The notes beneath the pieces are model-generated. The model had not been told where the DNA came from. It did not search any database and was given only the letters and a program-made list of their open reading frames with translations. DNA of 64,000 nt from Lachnospiraceae bacterium (GTDB taxonomy: Bacteria > Bacillota > Clostridia > Lachnospirales > Lachnospiraceae): positions 1 through 64,000 of the forward strand of contig JAFVDW010000021.1 in NCBI GenBank assembly GCA_017478245.1, in the 5' to 3' direction. This document shows positions 25,105-33,404 of the stretch, piece by piece. The stretch's first letter is position 1; each line of letters opens with the position of its first letter. The translations under genes and the position numbers were made by a program.

Positions 25105-26217
25105 ATGGCAAGTTTAACTTTGAAGAATGTCTGCAAAGTATATCCTAACGGTTTTACCGCAGTTAAGGATTTCAACCTTGAGATTGCAGATCAGGAGTTC
25201 ATTATTTTCGTAGGTCCTTCCGGATGTGGTAAGTCCACCACACTGCGTATGATTGCAGGTTTGGAAGATATTTCCTCCGGTGAATTGAAGATCGGTGACA
25301 GAGTTGTGAACGATGTAGAGCCTAAGGACAGAGATATCGCAATGGTATTCCAGAACTACGCTTTGTATCCTCATATGTCTGTATATGATAATATGGCATT
25401 TGGTCTGAAGCTGAGAAAGGTTCCGAAGGATCAGATTGATAAGATGGTTAAGGAAGCTGCTAAGGTGCTTGACCTGACTCCGCTTTTGGATCGTAAGCCC
25501 AAGGCTTTGTCCGGTGGTCAGAGACAGCGTGTTGCTATGGGTCGTGCTATCGTGCGTAATCCTAAGGTATTCCTTATGGACGAGCCTCTTTCCAACCTGG
25601 ATGCTAAGCTGCGTGTACAGATGCGTATCGAGATTGCTAAGCTGCATCAGAGACTGGGCACCACCATCATCTACGTTACACATGACCAGACAGAGGCTAT
25701 GACCCTTGGTACCAGAATCGTAGTTATGAAGGATGGCGTTATCCAGCAGGTAGATACTCCTCAGAATCTGTATGAGAAGCCTCAGAACCTGTTCGTAGCA
25801 GGATTCATGGGTTCACCGCAGATGAACTTCCTGAATGCAACTGTTACTGTGAACGGTGACATTGCTAACCTTGAGGTTGCAGGACACAGCATTCCTCTTC
25901 CTCCTGCTAAGTCCAAGAAGCTGATCGAGGGCGGTTATGAAGGAAGACAGGTTACTTTCGGTATTCGTCCTGAGGATGTATATGACTCTGAGATGTTTAT
26001 TGAGACTTCTCCTCAGAGTGTATTTGAGTCTACTATCAAGGTATATGAGTTGCTTGGTGCAGAGGTTTACTTGTATTTTGATTTGGATGAGTTCCCTATC
26101 ACTGCAAGAGTAGATTCTCGTACAACTGCAAGACCTGGCGATACTGTTAAGTTCGCATTTGATGTTGAGAAGATTCATGTATTTGATAAGGATACAGAGC
26201 AGATTATTACCAACTAG
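25105..26217 (+). CDS. ugpC: ABC transporter ATPase for carbohydrate uptake (MsmK/UgpC type)
   Basis: A 370-residue ATPase that powers sugar import systems; in Clostridia one such ATPase often serves several transporters whose operons lack their own. Walker A is GPSGCGKST (residues ~38-46), the Q loop is in VFQNYALYPHMSVYDN, the signature is LSGGQRQRVAMGRAI, and Walker B is FLMDEPLSNLDAKL with the H-loop THDQTEAMTLG. A C-terminal TOBE/regulatory domain follows, with FGIRPEDVYDSEM. The ATG at 25105 has AAAGGAG 11 bases upstream. No permease or binding protein is adjacent, which supports the shared-ATPase idea. Confidence 0.93.
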   Translation: MASLTLKNVCKVYPNGFTAVKDFNLEIADQEFIIFVGPSGCGKSTTLRMIAGLEDISSGELKIGDRVVNDVEPKDRDIAMVFQNYALYPHMSVYDNMAFGLKLRKVPKDQIDKMVKEAAKVLDLTPLLDRKPKALSGGQRQRVAMGRAIVRNPKVFLMDEPLSNLDAKLRVQMRIEIAKLHQRLGTTIIYVTHDQTEAMTLGTRIVVMKDGVIQQVDTPQNLYEKPQNLFVAGFMGSPQMNFLNATVTVNGDIANLEVAGHSIPLPPAKSKKLIEGGYEGRQVTFGIRPEDVYDSEMFIETSPQSVFESTIKVYELLGAEVYLYFDLDEFPITARVDSRTTARPGDTVKFAFDVEKIHVFDKDTEQIITN

Positions 26218-26230
26218 TATGAGATTTTGT

Positions 26231-26259
26231 GGGGTGCTTTTATTAGCACCCCCTTTTTT
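26231..26259 (+). terminator. rho-independent terminator of the ATPase gene
   Basis: GGGGTGC, loop TTTTATTA, GCACCCC and a run of six T: a strong hairpin just after the ATPase stop. Confidence 0.9.
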
Positions 26260-26295
26260 AAGATTTTGGAAAGCTAATAGAAGTGGAGAGAAAAT

Positions 26296-27381
26296 ATGAT
26301 TTCAAGTCAGACCATTCAGACTAGCTTGGATGAGTTAAAAGCAATTACAAAGGTTGACCTGGCGGTATACGACTTGTCCGGTTTGGCAGTGGCTACTACT
26401 ATGGGCAGAAATGATATAGAGAGTCACCTGATCAGCGGATTTGCAGCATCACCGGCGGATAGTCAGGTGATAGGTCCCCATCATTTGTTGAAAATATTGG
26501 ATGAAGGGGAATTGTTATATGTGCTGGTAGCAAAAGGAATAAGTGACGATGTATACATGGTCGGTAAAGTTGCGGTCTGTCAGTTGCAGAACTTGGTGAT
26601 CGCTTATAAAGAAAGGTTTGATCGTAATAACTTTTTTCAGAATTTGCTGTTAGACAATCTGCTTTTGGTGGATATTTATAACAGGGCAAAGAAGCTTCAC
26701 ATTGAGGTGTCGGCAGCACGCGCAGTGTATTTGGTGGAAACCAAAGGAGAGAAAGATGGACTGGTGACGGAACTGTTGAAGGGAATGTTTTCTTCCCGTA
26801 CAGGGGACTACATAACCGCGGTGGATGAAAGCAATGTCATCCTAATCAAGCAGTTGGAGGGGGAACCCACCGCCGAGGCATTGGAGAGTGTGGCAGATAC
26901 CATTGTGAGTCTGATTAATGCAGAAGCGATGATTAATGTTAAGGTGGCGTATGGTACGGTCGTTCAGGAACTGAAGGATGTGTCCAAATCCTATAAAGAA
27001 GCGAAAATGGCAATGGATGTGGGGAAAATCTTCTATGCAGAGAAAAATATAGCATCCTACAGTGCACTGGGAATAGGGCGATTAATCTATCAGTTGCCGA
27101 TTAACTTGTGTAAAATTTTTATTGAGGAAATATTTGGAGAAAATGATCCCACGGAGTTAGATGAGGAGACATTGAATACACTCAACAAGTTTTTTGAGAA
27201 CAATCTGAATGTCTCTGAGACATCCAGACAGCTCTTTGTGCACCGTAATACTCTGGTCTACCGAATTGAGAAGATTCAGAAGAGCACCGGACTGGATTTG
27301 CGTAGCTTTGACGATGCGCTGACATTTAAGATTGCATTGATGGTAGGCAGTTACATGAAATATTTGGAATCCATTGAGTAG
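26296..27381 (+). CDS. CdaR/PucR-type transcriptional regulator
   Basis: A 361-residue regulator. The C-terminus FFENNLNVSETSRQLFVHRN with following TLVYRIEKIQKSTGLDL is the PucR helix-turn-helix. The N-terminal part resembles the sugar-diacid recognition domain (LDELKAITKVDLAVYDLSGL); the middle holds a GGDEF-like fold typical of CdaR proteins. These activators often respond to carbohydrate or acid metabolites. It is downstream of the ATPase but separated by a terminator, so it is likely transcribed on its own. The ATG is preceded by GGAGAG. Its target is unknown. Confidence 0.85.
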   Translation: MISSQTIQTSLDELKAITKVDLAVYDLSGLAVATTMGRNDIESHLISGFAASPADSQVIGPHHLLKILDEGELLYVLVAKGISDDVYMVGKVAVCQLQNLVIAYKERFDRNNFFQNLLLDNLLLVDIYNRAKKLHIEVSAARAVYLVETKGEKDGLVTELLKGMFSSRTGDYITAVDESNVILIKQLEGEPTAEALESVADTIVSLINAEAMINVKVAYGTVVQELKDVSKSYKEAKMAMDVGKIFYAEKNIASYSALGIGRLIYQLPINLCKIFIEEIFGENDPTELDEETLNTLNKFFENNLNVSETSRQLFVHRNTLVYRIEKIQKSTGLDLRSFDDALTFKIALMVGSYMKYLESIE

Positions 27382-27403
27382 TTGGAAATCATAAATGGTA
27401 CAA

Positions 27404-27478
27404 CCCTCACATATACTGTATTATGAAGATGCTGCATGAAAGCATGTTTTCAGAATATGGCGCATGTGAGGGCTTTTT
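27404..27478 (+). terminator. long-loop hairpin with T run, overlapping the next gene's ribosome site
   Basis: CCCTCACAT at 27404-27412 pairs perfectly with ATGTGAGGG at 27464-27472; TTTTT follows to 27478. It can serve as terminator of the regulator gene. The same 3' arm (GTGAGGG) is also the only ribosome-site candidate for the gene starting at 27479, six bases on, so the hairpin would hide that site. Confidence 0.6.
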
Positions 27479-28522
27479 ATGTTATTTGAAAGTAAAATAA
27501 AATATCTGGAGTACAGAGTGCAGGGTGAGCGAATTAAGGGAGCTGGCTTTGTAAAATTAGAAGCAAGAAACGAGCTTTGTAATATCCGAATCAACATTAG
27601 TGGATTGCCGTCAGAGGGGATGAAGGACAGTGTGGACAACCATTCGGTTCGGATTCTTTTGGGAGACGGTATCAGAGAGGAGGAGCTTGCCTGTTTGGAG
27701 CTGTCCGGGGGACGGGCAAACTGTGAATTTCTATGTTTACATACCAAAAATATAAAAGGAACTGGCATAGCATATGAAAATCTCGAGACACTTCGCATAG
27801 AATTGGCGCCGGGACGAGAAGTCTTCGGAGCATTGGGAGAAACCCAAAAGAGAGAAGTAAAAGAAAGAGAAATAAAAGAGCGTGAAGTAAAAGAAAGTGA
27901 TGCAAAAGAAAGTGATGCAAAAGAAAGGAAAGTGCATGGGGGCTATGCGTGGGAAACTGATGCAAACGAAGCAGACAAAAGAGAAGTAAGGGAGACAGAA
28001 GTAAACGAGAAAAAAATAAAAGAGAGAAAAATAAATGAGAAAGAACCAAAGATAAGAGAAATACAATCGATAGAAGAAGGAATAGCGGAAAGAGAAGTCC
28101 AAGAAAATGCAGGAAGCCCGGAATTGAAAAGCGCAGCCAGGCTTGAGCCGGTGCCTAAAGCGACTGCGTTGTATGATAATAAGTGGAAGCAGTTATCCGC
28201 AATATATCCCCATATTAAGCCCTTTCAGGATGAGAGAGAGTATTTATCCCTGCATCCACAGGATTTCGTTATTTTATCGGAAAAATATTTTGATTTGATA
28301 CACAATAGTTTTTTGCTGCACGGATATTATAATTACAGACATTTAATCCTTCAAAGAATGGAAAAGCGCGGCGAGGTAAAATATTATCTGGGAGTCCCCG
28401 GCAATTTTTACGAGCGTGAGAAGCAGGTGGCAATCATGTTTGGCTTTGAAAGCTTTGAGTGTCTGGAAGAGCCGGCGGGCAATGGTGACTACGGATATTA
28501 CATGGTACCTGTGGAGCTGTAA
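27479..28522 (+). CDS. uncharacterised protein with a Lys/Glu-rich tandem-repeat insert
   Basis: A 347-residue protein I do not recognise with certainty; it resembles a Lachnospiraceae-specific uncharacterised family. The N-terminal ~115 residues look like a beta-rich domain (YLEYRVQGERIKGAGFVKLE). Residues ~120-215 are an imperfect run of charged heptad-like units (KEREIKEREVKESDAKE), likely a coiled or disordered linker. The C-terminal ~115 residues form a second compact domain (HPQDFVILSEKYFDLIHNSF and YYLGVPGNFYEREKQVAIMF). There is no signal peptide or membrane segment. The start codon lies directly after a T run, and its ribosome site is inside a hairpin. Confidence 0.7.
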   Translation: MLFESKIKYLEYRVQGERIKGAGFVKLEARNELCNIRINISGLPSEGMKDSVDNHSVRILLGDGIREEELACLELSGGRANCEFLCLHTKNIKGTGIAYENLETLRIELAPGREVFGALGETQKREVKEREIKEREVKESDAKESDAKERKVHGGYAWETDANEADKREVRETEVNEKKIKERKINEKEPKIREIQSIEEGIAEREVQENAGSPELKSAARLEPVPKATALYDNKWKQLSAIYPHIKPFQDEREYLSLHPQDFVILSEKYFDLIHNSFLLHGYYNYRHLILQRMEKRGEVKYYLGVPGNFYEREKQVAIMFGFESFECLEEPAGNGDYGYYMVPVEL

Positions 28523-28534
28523 GAAGGTTGGATT

Positions 28535-29497
28535 TCAAGTGTCCGGGTACACGCCCTCGTAGTCAAAGGGGGGGATAAAGCTTTCCTGCGCTGTGCCGGC
28601 TTCCTGCAGGTAGCCCTGCTCAATACCGATTGTCTCTGCAAAGGTAAGTACTCTTTGGTATTCTTCTTCGGTTACCTTGCGTGCTAATTCTGAAATATGG
28701 GCAACGTGAGGCAAGGGAGTGTATTGGTTCATAATACTGACATAAATGTCATTACCATAGGTGGTGTGCAAATATCTTAATACCTTTTTGGAATCCTTTG
28801 TTTCTCCCGGCAGAAGCAGATGGCGCACAAGCATGCCTCGTTTCATCAATCCTGTGTGTTCGTCCAATACAGGAGTGCCCACCTGACGGTACATCTCCCG
28901 CAAAGCAAGGGAAGCCTTCTCAAAATAGTCAGAGGCATGGGAATAGCGCTCCGCTAGCGCAGGAGAGAAATATTTGAAGTCAGGTAAATAAATATCGATG
29001 AAGCCCTCTAATAACTGCAAGGAGGTGACTTCCTCGTATCCGCCTGTATTGTATACAATAGGAAGGGTCAGCCCTTCCTTTTTGGCTTGCTGCAAAGCCT
29101 GTACAAGCTGTGGGATGTAATGTGTAGGAGTCACAAGATTGATATTATGAGCACCCTTTTCCTGTAGTTCCTGAAAAATTTCTACAAGACGTTCCGGTTT
29201 GACCGTTCTACCGCTCTCGCCCAGAGCAATTTCGTGGTTCTGGCAAAAGACACAACGCATGCTGCAGCCGGAAAAGAACACGGTGCCAGAACCGTTTTCC
29301 CCAGATATACAGGGCTCTTCCCAGTAGTGTAGTGCAGCGCGGGCAATGCGGATATCTGCTGTCTGTCCACAGTAGCCCGTCTCACCGGCAAGGCGATTGA
29401 CGTTGCAGTGTCGGGGACAAAGCATGCACGCTTTCAAGTTGTCCTCAAGTATGTGGTTGTGGTCGAATGCTGTTGCGTGCAATGTGTATTCTCCCAT
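28535..29497 (-). CDS. radical SAM protein related to pyruvate formate-lyase activating enzyme
   Basis: A 320-residue radical SAM enzyme. The [4Fe-4S]-binding cluster is GCSMRCVFCQNHEIA (CxxxCxxC). An N-terminal Cys motif CMLCPRHCNVNRLAGETGYC probably binds a second cluster and is typical of the PflA-like uncharacterised group. Downstream SAM/substrate residues are in THYIPQLVQALQ and PIVYNTGGYEE. Such proteins install glycyl radicals or modify small molecules; no glycyl radical enzyme is adjacent, so the target is open. It is transcribed toward the 27479 gene and separated from it by 12 bases, convergent. Confidence 0.85.
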   Translation of the reverse strand: MGEYTLHATAFDHNHILEDNLKACMLCPRHCNVNRLAGETGYCGQTADIRIARAALHYWEEPCISGENGSGTVFFSGCSMRCVFCQNHEIALGESGRTVKPERLVEIFQELQEKGAHNINLVTPTHYIPQLVQALQQAKKEGLTLPIVYNTGGYEEVTSLQLLEGFIDIYLPDFKYFSPALAERYSHASDYFEKASLALREMYRQVGTPVLDEHTGLMKRGMLVRHLLLPGETKDSKKVLRYLHTTYGNDIYVSIMNQYTPLPHVAHISELARKVTEEEYQRVLTFAETIGIEQGYLQEAGTAQESFIPPFDYEGVYPDT

Positions 29498-29530
29498 TCA
29501 TTTATCTGCAAATACTTAATTTTCAAATAC

Positions 29531-29698
29531 AAATACCGCACATGTGGGTGTGACAACAACTCCACCCGGCTTCCTCACGGCACATGAAAGGTTCTACTTA
29601 GTGCTGCTTTGTTCCCAACCTGACACGGTTCGTAGATTCTCATTGCGTGAGACCGAGTTTCAACATTGTAGTCACAAACCCCACAATGTACGGCTTCT
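29531..29698 (-). ncRNA. ffs: signal recognition particle RNA (long form with Alu domain)
   Basis: On the minus strand the conserved apical loop GTCAGGTTGGGAACAAAGCA is clear, followed by CAGCACTAAGTAGAACCTTTCATGTG, which closely matches the Bacillus scRNA. The 5' end GCCGTACA pairs with TGTGCGGT near the 3' end, closing the molecule. The 5' half (ACATTGTGGGGTTTGTGAC) forms the short Alu helices. Length is about 165 bases. The RNA pairs with Ffh to target nascent membrane proteins. It lies between tadA and the radical SAM gene, both minus strand. Open frames on the opposite strand are shadows. The precise ends are estimated. Confidence 0.92.
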
Positions 29699-29725
29699 TA
29701 AGTGTATCTGTTTCATGGGTATTTG

Positions 29726-30235
29726 TCAAGAAGAAAGTGTCGCTTTGCGTGCTTCCTTCTCCTGTTTATTCCGGATACGCAGCTCGGAAAAAAAGGTTTT
29801 TAGCATATCGCTGCATGCCTGCTCCAATATGCCGCGATATACGGTCACCTGGTGGTTAAATTCTGGCATTTCAAGGATGTTCAGGATGGAGCCGGCACAT
29901 CCCGCCTTGGGATTCATACAGCCCATGACCACTTCCGGGATGCGTGCCTGAACAATGGCGCCGGCGCACATCTGACAGGGCTCCAGTGTCACATACAGGG
30001 TGCAGTCCTCCAAACGCCAGTCACCGATTTTCTTGCTTGCCTTATTGATAGCAGTGATTTCCGCGTGGGAAAGCGTGTTTTTGTCAGTATTACGCCGGTT
30101 GTAGCCGCGTCCTATAATCTTGTCCTCATGGACGATTACACAGCCGATGGGGACTTCGCCCAGAGCATAAGCCTTTTTTGCCTGCTTCAATGCTTCCCGC
30201 ATATATTTTTCATGGATACTCGTTACTGCTGCCAT
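29726..30235 (-). CDS. tadA: tRNA-specific adenosine deaminase
   Basis: A 169-residue deaminase that converts the wobble adenosine of tRNA-Arg to inosine. NTLSHAEITAINKASK carries the zinc-binding HAE motif with the catalytic Glu; LEPCQMCAGAIVQARI carries the PCxxC pair. The opening YMREALKQAKKAYALGEVPI is typical. The third of three tandem ATGs (30235) has AGGAG seven bases upstream, and the first two are too close, so I use it. It lies directly upstream of the SRP RNA gene; tadA next to the SRP RNA is a common Firmicute arrangement. Confidence 0.95.
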   Translation of the reverse strand: MAAVTSIHEKYMREALKQAKKAYALGEVPIGCVIVHEDKIIGRGYNRRNTDKNTLSHAEITAINKASKKIGDWRLEDCTLYVTLEPCQMCAGAIVQARIPEVVMGCMNPKAGCAGSILNILEMPEFNHQVTVYRGILEQACSDMLKTFFSELRIRNKQEKEARKATLSS

Positions 30236-30281
30236 CATCATACTCCTCATAAATACGGTTGTTATTTAGGTGTTTGCATAG

Positions 30282-30731
30282 CTATTCAGATACCAGATTT
30301 TCTTCTTGATCAATTATCTTAAACAATTCCCAAAGCGTTTCTTCTCTTTTTATATTATAGAGATTAACTGACTCACCAATATAAACATAAAGACGTTTGT
30401 CATTGAATGTAACATCATATCTCTGATTGTCATCCATGATAAATGTAATTACATCAATATTATAATGTAAGCCATCTGTTTTTTCGCTGACTTGAATGTT
30501 TTTCAAAGCACTCATAAAGCTGCAAATCAGTTCGGAATCTTTGCTTTCATATACTTTATGCCCATTTTCATCTCCGATATAGTGGCGCACTGCGGTTGGC
30601 GTATTATGATGCGAATATACATTTTTGAGCTCATTATCGCAGTACGATAAAAGATTCCCTTTATTTGTAATGAAAAAAATTACAGAAATACTAACCAGAA
30701 CAAAAATAATAATTTTTATGATTTGCTTCAT
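30282..30731 (-). CDS. small membrane-anchored or secreted protein, unknown
   Basis: A 149-residue protein. The N-terminus MKQIIKIIIFVLVSISVIFF is a single hydrophobic segment or uncleaved signal; the remainder is a mixed alpha/beta domain of ~125 residues (DVITFIMDDNQRYDVTFNDK, RLYVYIGESVNLYNIKREE) likely outside the cell. I do not recognise a family. The start at 30731 has GGGGGAA five bases upstream; a longer frame starting five codons earlier lacks one. It has its own promoter (minus) at about 30797-30824. It is encoded opposite the aldolase gene. Confidence 0.7.
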   Translation of the reverse strand: MKQIIKIIIFVLVSISVIFFITNKGNLLSYCDNELKNVYSHHNTPTAVRHYIGDENGHKVYESKDSELICSFMSALKNIQVSEKTDGLHYNIDVITFIMDDNQRYDVTFNDKRLYVYIGESVNLYNIKREETLWELFKIIDQEENLVSE

Positions 30732-30771
30732 AATTCCCCCATACATCTTATATCTATCGCACTTCTGATAA

Positions 30772-30824
30772 AGAAGTACCTTGTACCTTCTGCTTTATTA
30801 TAACATCAGAATGAAAAAAAACAA
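30772..30824 (-). promoter_or_regulatory. promoter and palindrome for the minus-strand membrane protein gene
   Basis: On the minus strand, TTGTTT (30824-30819) and TATAAT (30802-30797) are 16 bases apart. Just downstream, at 30772-30791, is a near-perfect dyad reading AGAAGGTACAAGGTACTTCT on the minus strand, well placed to act as an operator over the transcription start. The regulator is unknown. Confidence 0.5.
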
Positions 30825-30845
30825 TATTACATTGCAGTTCACCTC

Positions 30846-30874
30846 TTGACAAGAGCGTCCCAAAGGTGTATCTT
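30846..30874 (+). promoter_or_regulatory. promoter for the aldolase gene
   Basis: TTGACA (30846-30851), 17 bases, TATCTT (30869-30874). It lies 105 bases before the aldolase ATG and points in the right direction; -35 is perfect, -10 is four of six. Confidence 0.6.
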
Positions 30875-30978
30875 AACATAAAAGACTTTAGCAATTTAAA
30901 GTTCAGCAGTTTAAAGCGCAAAATAAATGCGCGGGGAACTGGTGACGACAACATGCAGATGCACAGGAGGAAACAGAT

Positions 30979-31959
30979 ATGGCACAGGAAAATAGCAGAA
31001 CCTTGATATCCTACTGTCCGGATATCAAAGTAATGGATTGTACATTGCGGGATGGTGGGTTGGTGAATAGCTTCCGTTTTGATGATAAATTTGTGAAAGC
31101 CTTGTATAAGACTAATATCAAGGCTGGTGTAGACTATATGGAATTCGGTTATAAGGCATCAAAGGATGTGTTTGATGTGAAGGATTTCGGCAAATGGAAA
31201 TTCTGTGATGAGGAAGATATCCGCGCCATTGTGGGTGAGAATGACACAGACTTGAAGATTTCTGTTATGACGGATGTTGGCAGAACTGATTTCCGAAAAG
31301 ATATTCTTCCCCGCAGCGAAAGCGTGATCGATATGGTGCGTACTGCCACATATATTCATCAGATACCGGCAGCCATTGAGATGATTGACGATGCGAAGGC
31401 GAAGGGGTATGAGACGACAGTGAATGTCATGGCAGTGTCCAAGGTCAACGATAAGGATCTCGACAGCGGTTTGGAGCTGTTGGCGGCAAGCGGAGCAGAT
31501 GTGATTTATCTGGTAGATAGCTTTGGGGCATTTTATCCGGAGCAGATTCAGCGATTGGCAGATAAGTATCTGAATATTGCTGCAAAGACAGGAAAGCAGA
31601 TAGGTATTCACGCTCACAATAATCAGCAGTTAGCTTTTGCCAATACCATTGAAGCGTTGCGTATGGGTGTGAGCTATCTGGATGCTACGGTGAGCGGTAT
31701 GGGACGTGGTGCAGGGAATTGCTTTTTGGAGTCTTTGTTGGCGTTTCTGCGCAATCCAAAGTACAATCTGACACCGGTGTTGGATTTTGTAGAGCAGTAT
31801 ATTTTGCAACTGAAAAAAGATGGTGTGGTGTGGGGCTATGATGTGCCCTATCTGATGACAGGTGTGTTGAACAGTCATCCCTCTTCTGCGATTAAGTTTA
31901 TTAAGGATGGAAGAACCGATTACAAAGCGTTTTATCAAGAAGTACTTGAGATTGAATAA
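30979..31959 (+). CDS. DRE-TIM metallolyase (HMG-CoA-lyase/4-hydroxy-2-oxovalerate aldolase-like)
   Basis: A 326-residue aldolase-fold protein. IKVMDCTLRDGGLVNSFRFD contains the DRE-like active-site motif (TLRDGG). Metal-binding histidines are in IGIHAHNNQQLAFAN. The ending of the barrel is DATVSGMGRGAGNCFLESLL. The family forms or splits C-C bonds using a divalent metal. It lacks the second domain of isopropylmalate synthase and is the size of HMG-CoA lyase. AGGAGG lies ahead of the ATG. No neighbour reveals its pathway; Lachnospiraceae carry such 'aldolase catalytic domain' genes singly. Confidence 0.83.
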   Translation: MAQENSRTLISYCPDIKVMDCTLRDGGLVNSFRFDDKFVKALYKTNIKAGVDYMEFGYKASKDVFDVKDFGKWKFCDEEDIRAIVGENDTDLKISVMTDVGRTDFRKDILPRSESVIDMVRTATYIHQIPAAIEMIDDAKAKGYETTVNVMAVSKVNDKDLDSGLELLAASGADVIYLVDSFGAFYPEQIQRLADKYLNIAAKTGKQIGIHAHNNQQLAFANTIEALRMGVSYLDATVSGMGRGAGNCFLESLLAFLRNPKYNLTPVLDFVEQYILQLKKDGVVWGYDVPYLMTGVLNSHPSSAIKFIKDGRTDYKAFYQEVLEIE

Positions 31960-31987
31960 ATCATCAATATAATTTGTACATTTCACG

Positions 31988-32034
31988 ACAGGCACGCTTT
32001 TGTAACCTCGCGGGTTGCAGAAGCGTGCCTGTTT
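31988..32034. terminator. strong inverted repeat between convergent genes
   Basis: ACAGGCACGCTT (31988-31999) and AAGCGTGCCTGT (32021-32032) form a 12-base-pair stem with a GC-rich inner hairpin (AACC ... GGTT). It lies between the aldolase and lactate dehydrogenase gene ends and probably ends transcription from both sides, though the T runs are short. Confidence 0.65.
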
Positions 32035-32092
32035 ACGGAAATGTGCATACTACAAAAGCAATTTACCTGTATCTTGCAATTATATTACATAA

Positions 32093-33103
32093 TTACATTA
32101 CATCATTGGGAGATTCTTTCCCGGTCTGATAGTCTAAGGCGTTCTGCAAGCTGGTCTCTGCGATTGCCTCCAGAGCCTCTTGTGTGAAGAAGCCCTGATG
32201 GGAGGTAATCATCACGTTGGGGAAGGAGAGCAGCCTCGATGTGGTGGAATGCTCCAGAATTTCATCGGAGCGATCCTCAAATACATTGTTGGTTTCCTCT
32301 TCATATACATCCAGACCTACACCGCCAAATTTGTGCATACGGATACCTTCCACCAGATCATCGGTTTTGATGAGTGCACCGCGGGAGGTGTTGACTAGCA
32401 CAACTCCATCCTTCATCTGCTTGATGGTGTCAATATTAATCATATGATAGGTGGAGTCCATGAGCGGGCAGTGGATAGAGATTAAGTCACTCTGCGCCAA
32501 TAGTTCCTCCAGAGAAACATATTCTACAAATTCCTTCAGAGACTCATTGGGATAAATATCATAGGCAATGACGCGCATACCGAAACCGTGACAAATCCGG
32601 CACATTGCCGCACCGATTTTACCGGTACTGATAATGCCGGCGGTTTTCTGATAGAAATTAACACCCATGAGACCGCTGAGACTGAAATCATTTTCGCGAA
32701 CTTTATTGTAAGCCTTGTACAGGCGGCGATTACACGCAAGAGCGAGTGCCATGGCGTGCTCGGCAACAGCTTCCGGCGAATAGCCGGGTACACGCATGAC
32801 GCGGATACCCAATTCCGTGGCTTTCTCAATATCTACATTGTTGAAGCCGGCGCAGCGCATCAAGACCAGCCCCACCTTCTTGTCATGAAGAATCTGCAGG
32901 GTATCGGCGCCTACATCTGAGCTGACAAATGCGCATACTGCATCAAAGCCTTCTGCCAGAGCAGCCGTGCGGGGATCGAGGTCGGATTTAATGTATTCAA
33001 TCGTGATAGGTTTGCCGTCGGCAGACTTGTCCGCAAAATTCGGAAGAATCGCATCAAAAGAAGAACTGTCATAGTTTTTGGTATCATAAAAAAGTATTTT
33101 CAT
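32093..33103 (-). CDS. D-lactate dehydrogenase-like 2-hydroxyacid dehydrogenase
   Basis: A 336-residue NAD-dependent dehydrogenase that reduces pyruvate or another 2-oxoacid in fermentation. MRCAGFNNVDIEKATELGIR is the N-terminal catalytic-domain motif. VPGYSPEAVAEHAMALALAC is typical of D-LDH. The NAD-binding turn reads GIISTGKIG (residues ~154-162), where most relatives have GVIGTGKIG, so the first glycine of the GxGxxG is Ser here. Catalytic residues are in VNTSRGALIKTDD (Arg), LDVYEEETNNVF (Glu) and MITSHQGFFTQEA (His). The ldhA identity is probable, but hydroxyisocaproate or phenyllactate dehydrogenase is possible. Confidence 0.85.
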   Translation of the reverse strand: MKILFYDTKNYDSSSFDAILPNFADKSADGKPITIEYIKSDLDPRTAALAEGFDAVCAFVSSDVGADTLQILHDKKVGLVLMRCAGFNNVDIEKATELGIRVMRVPGYSPEAVAEHAMALALACNRRLYKAYNKVRENDFSLSGLMGVNFYQKTAGIISTGKIGAAMCRICHGFGMRVIAYDIYPNESLKEFVEYVSLEELLAQSDLISIHCPLMDSTYHMINIDTIKQMKDGVVLVNTSRGALIKTDDLVEGIRMHKFGGVGLDVYEEETNNVFEDRSDEILEHSTTSRLLSFPNVMITSHQGFFTQEALEAIAETSLQNALDYQTGKESPNDVM

Positions 33104-33164
33104 AGTGCCCCCATTTCTGCGTTTTTATAACGCGATGTTTTAAAGATATTTTAGCATGTCGCAT

Positions 33165-33398
33165 GCCGGAATACAAGAGAATACATCCACCTATTACTCC
33201 GGAACTGCAAAGGTAAGCTGTGGCGCCGGGTTTGATAATCATATTCTGTTTAAGCTCATGAATAGCAGCGATTGCCATACCACGAACCGTCAGGAAATGG
33301 AGCGTCTTATGACAGAGAACGGTTTTGCGATTAGCCGGTCGGAGCAGTTGAAAGGATTTATTTGGGCGAAAGAAGCATTGGATTGGGCTGTATCATAA
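33165..33398 (+). pseudogene. unidentified gene remnant
   Basis: About 78 codons open to a TAA-type stop, without a proper start or ribosome site. The end (SSDCHTTNRQEMERLMTENG then FAISRSEQLKGFIWAKEAL) has the look of a real protein C-terminus, for example a methyltransferase-like fold, but I cannot name it. It lies upstream of the D-LDH gene in the opposite direction and next to another remnant. Confidence 0.3.
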
Positions 33399-33404
33399 GG
33401 TATT

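Noticed and set aside
27840..28070. Repetitive Lys/Glu-coding stretch as a possible CRISPR or mobile element
   Set aside because: It stays in frame inside one gene, and the units are imperfect and variable in length.
29531..29700. Alternative reading of the SRP RNA as a tRNA or tmRNA
   Set aside because: No cloverleaf or tag-coding frame; the apical GTCAGG...AAGCAGCA loop and closing helix fit SRP RNA.
29544..30322. Plus-strand open frames opposite the SRP RNA and tadA
   Set aside because: They are antisense to a conserved RNA and to a conserved enzyme gene; no start signals.
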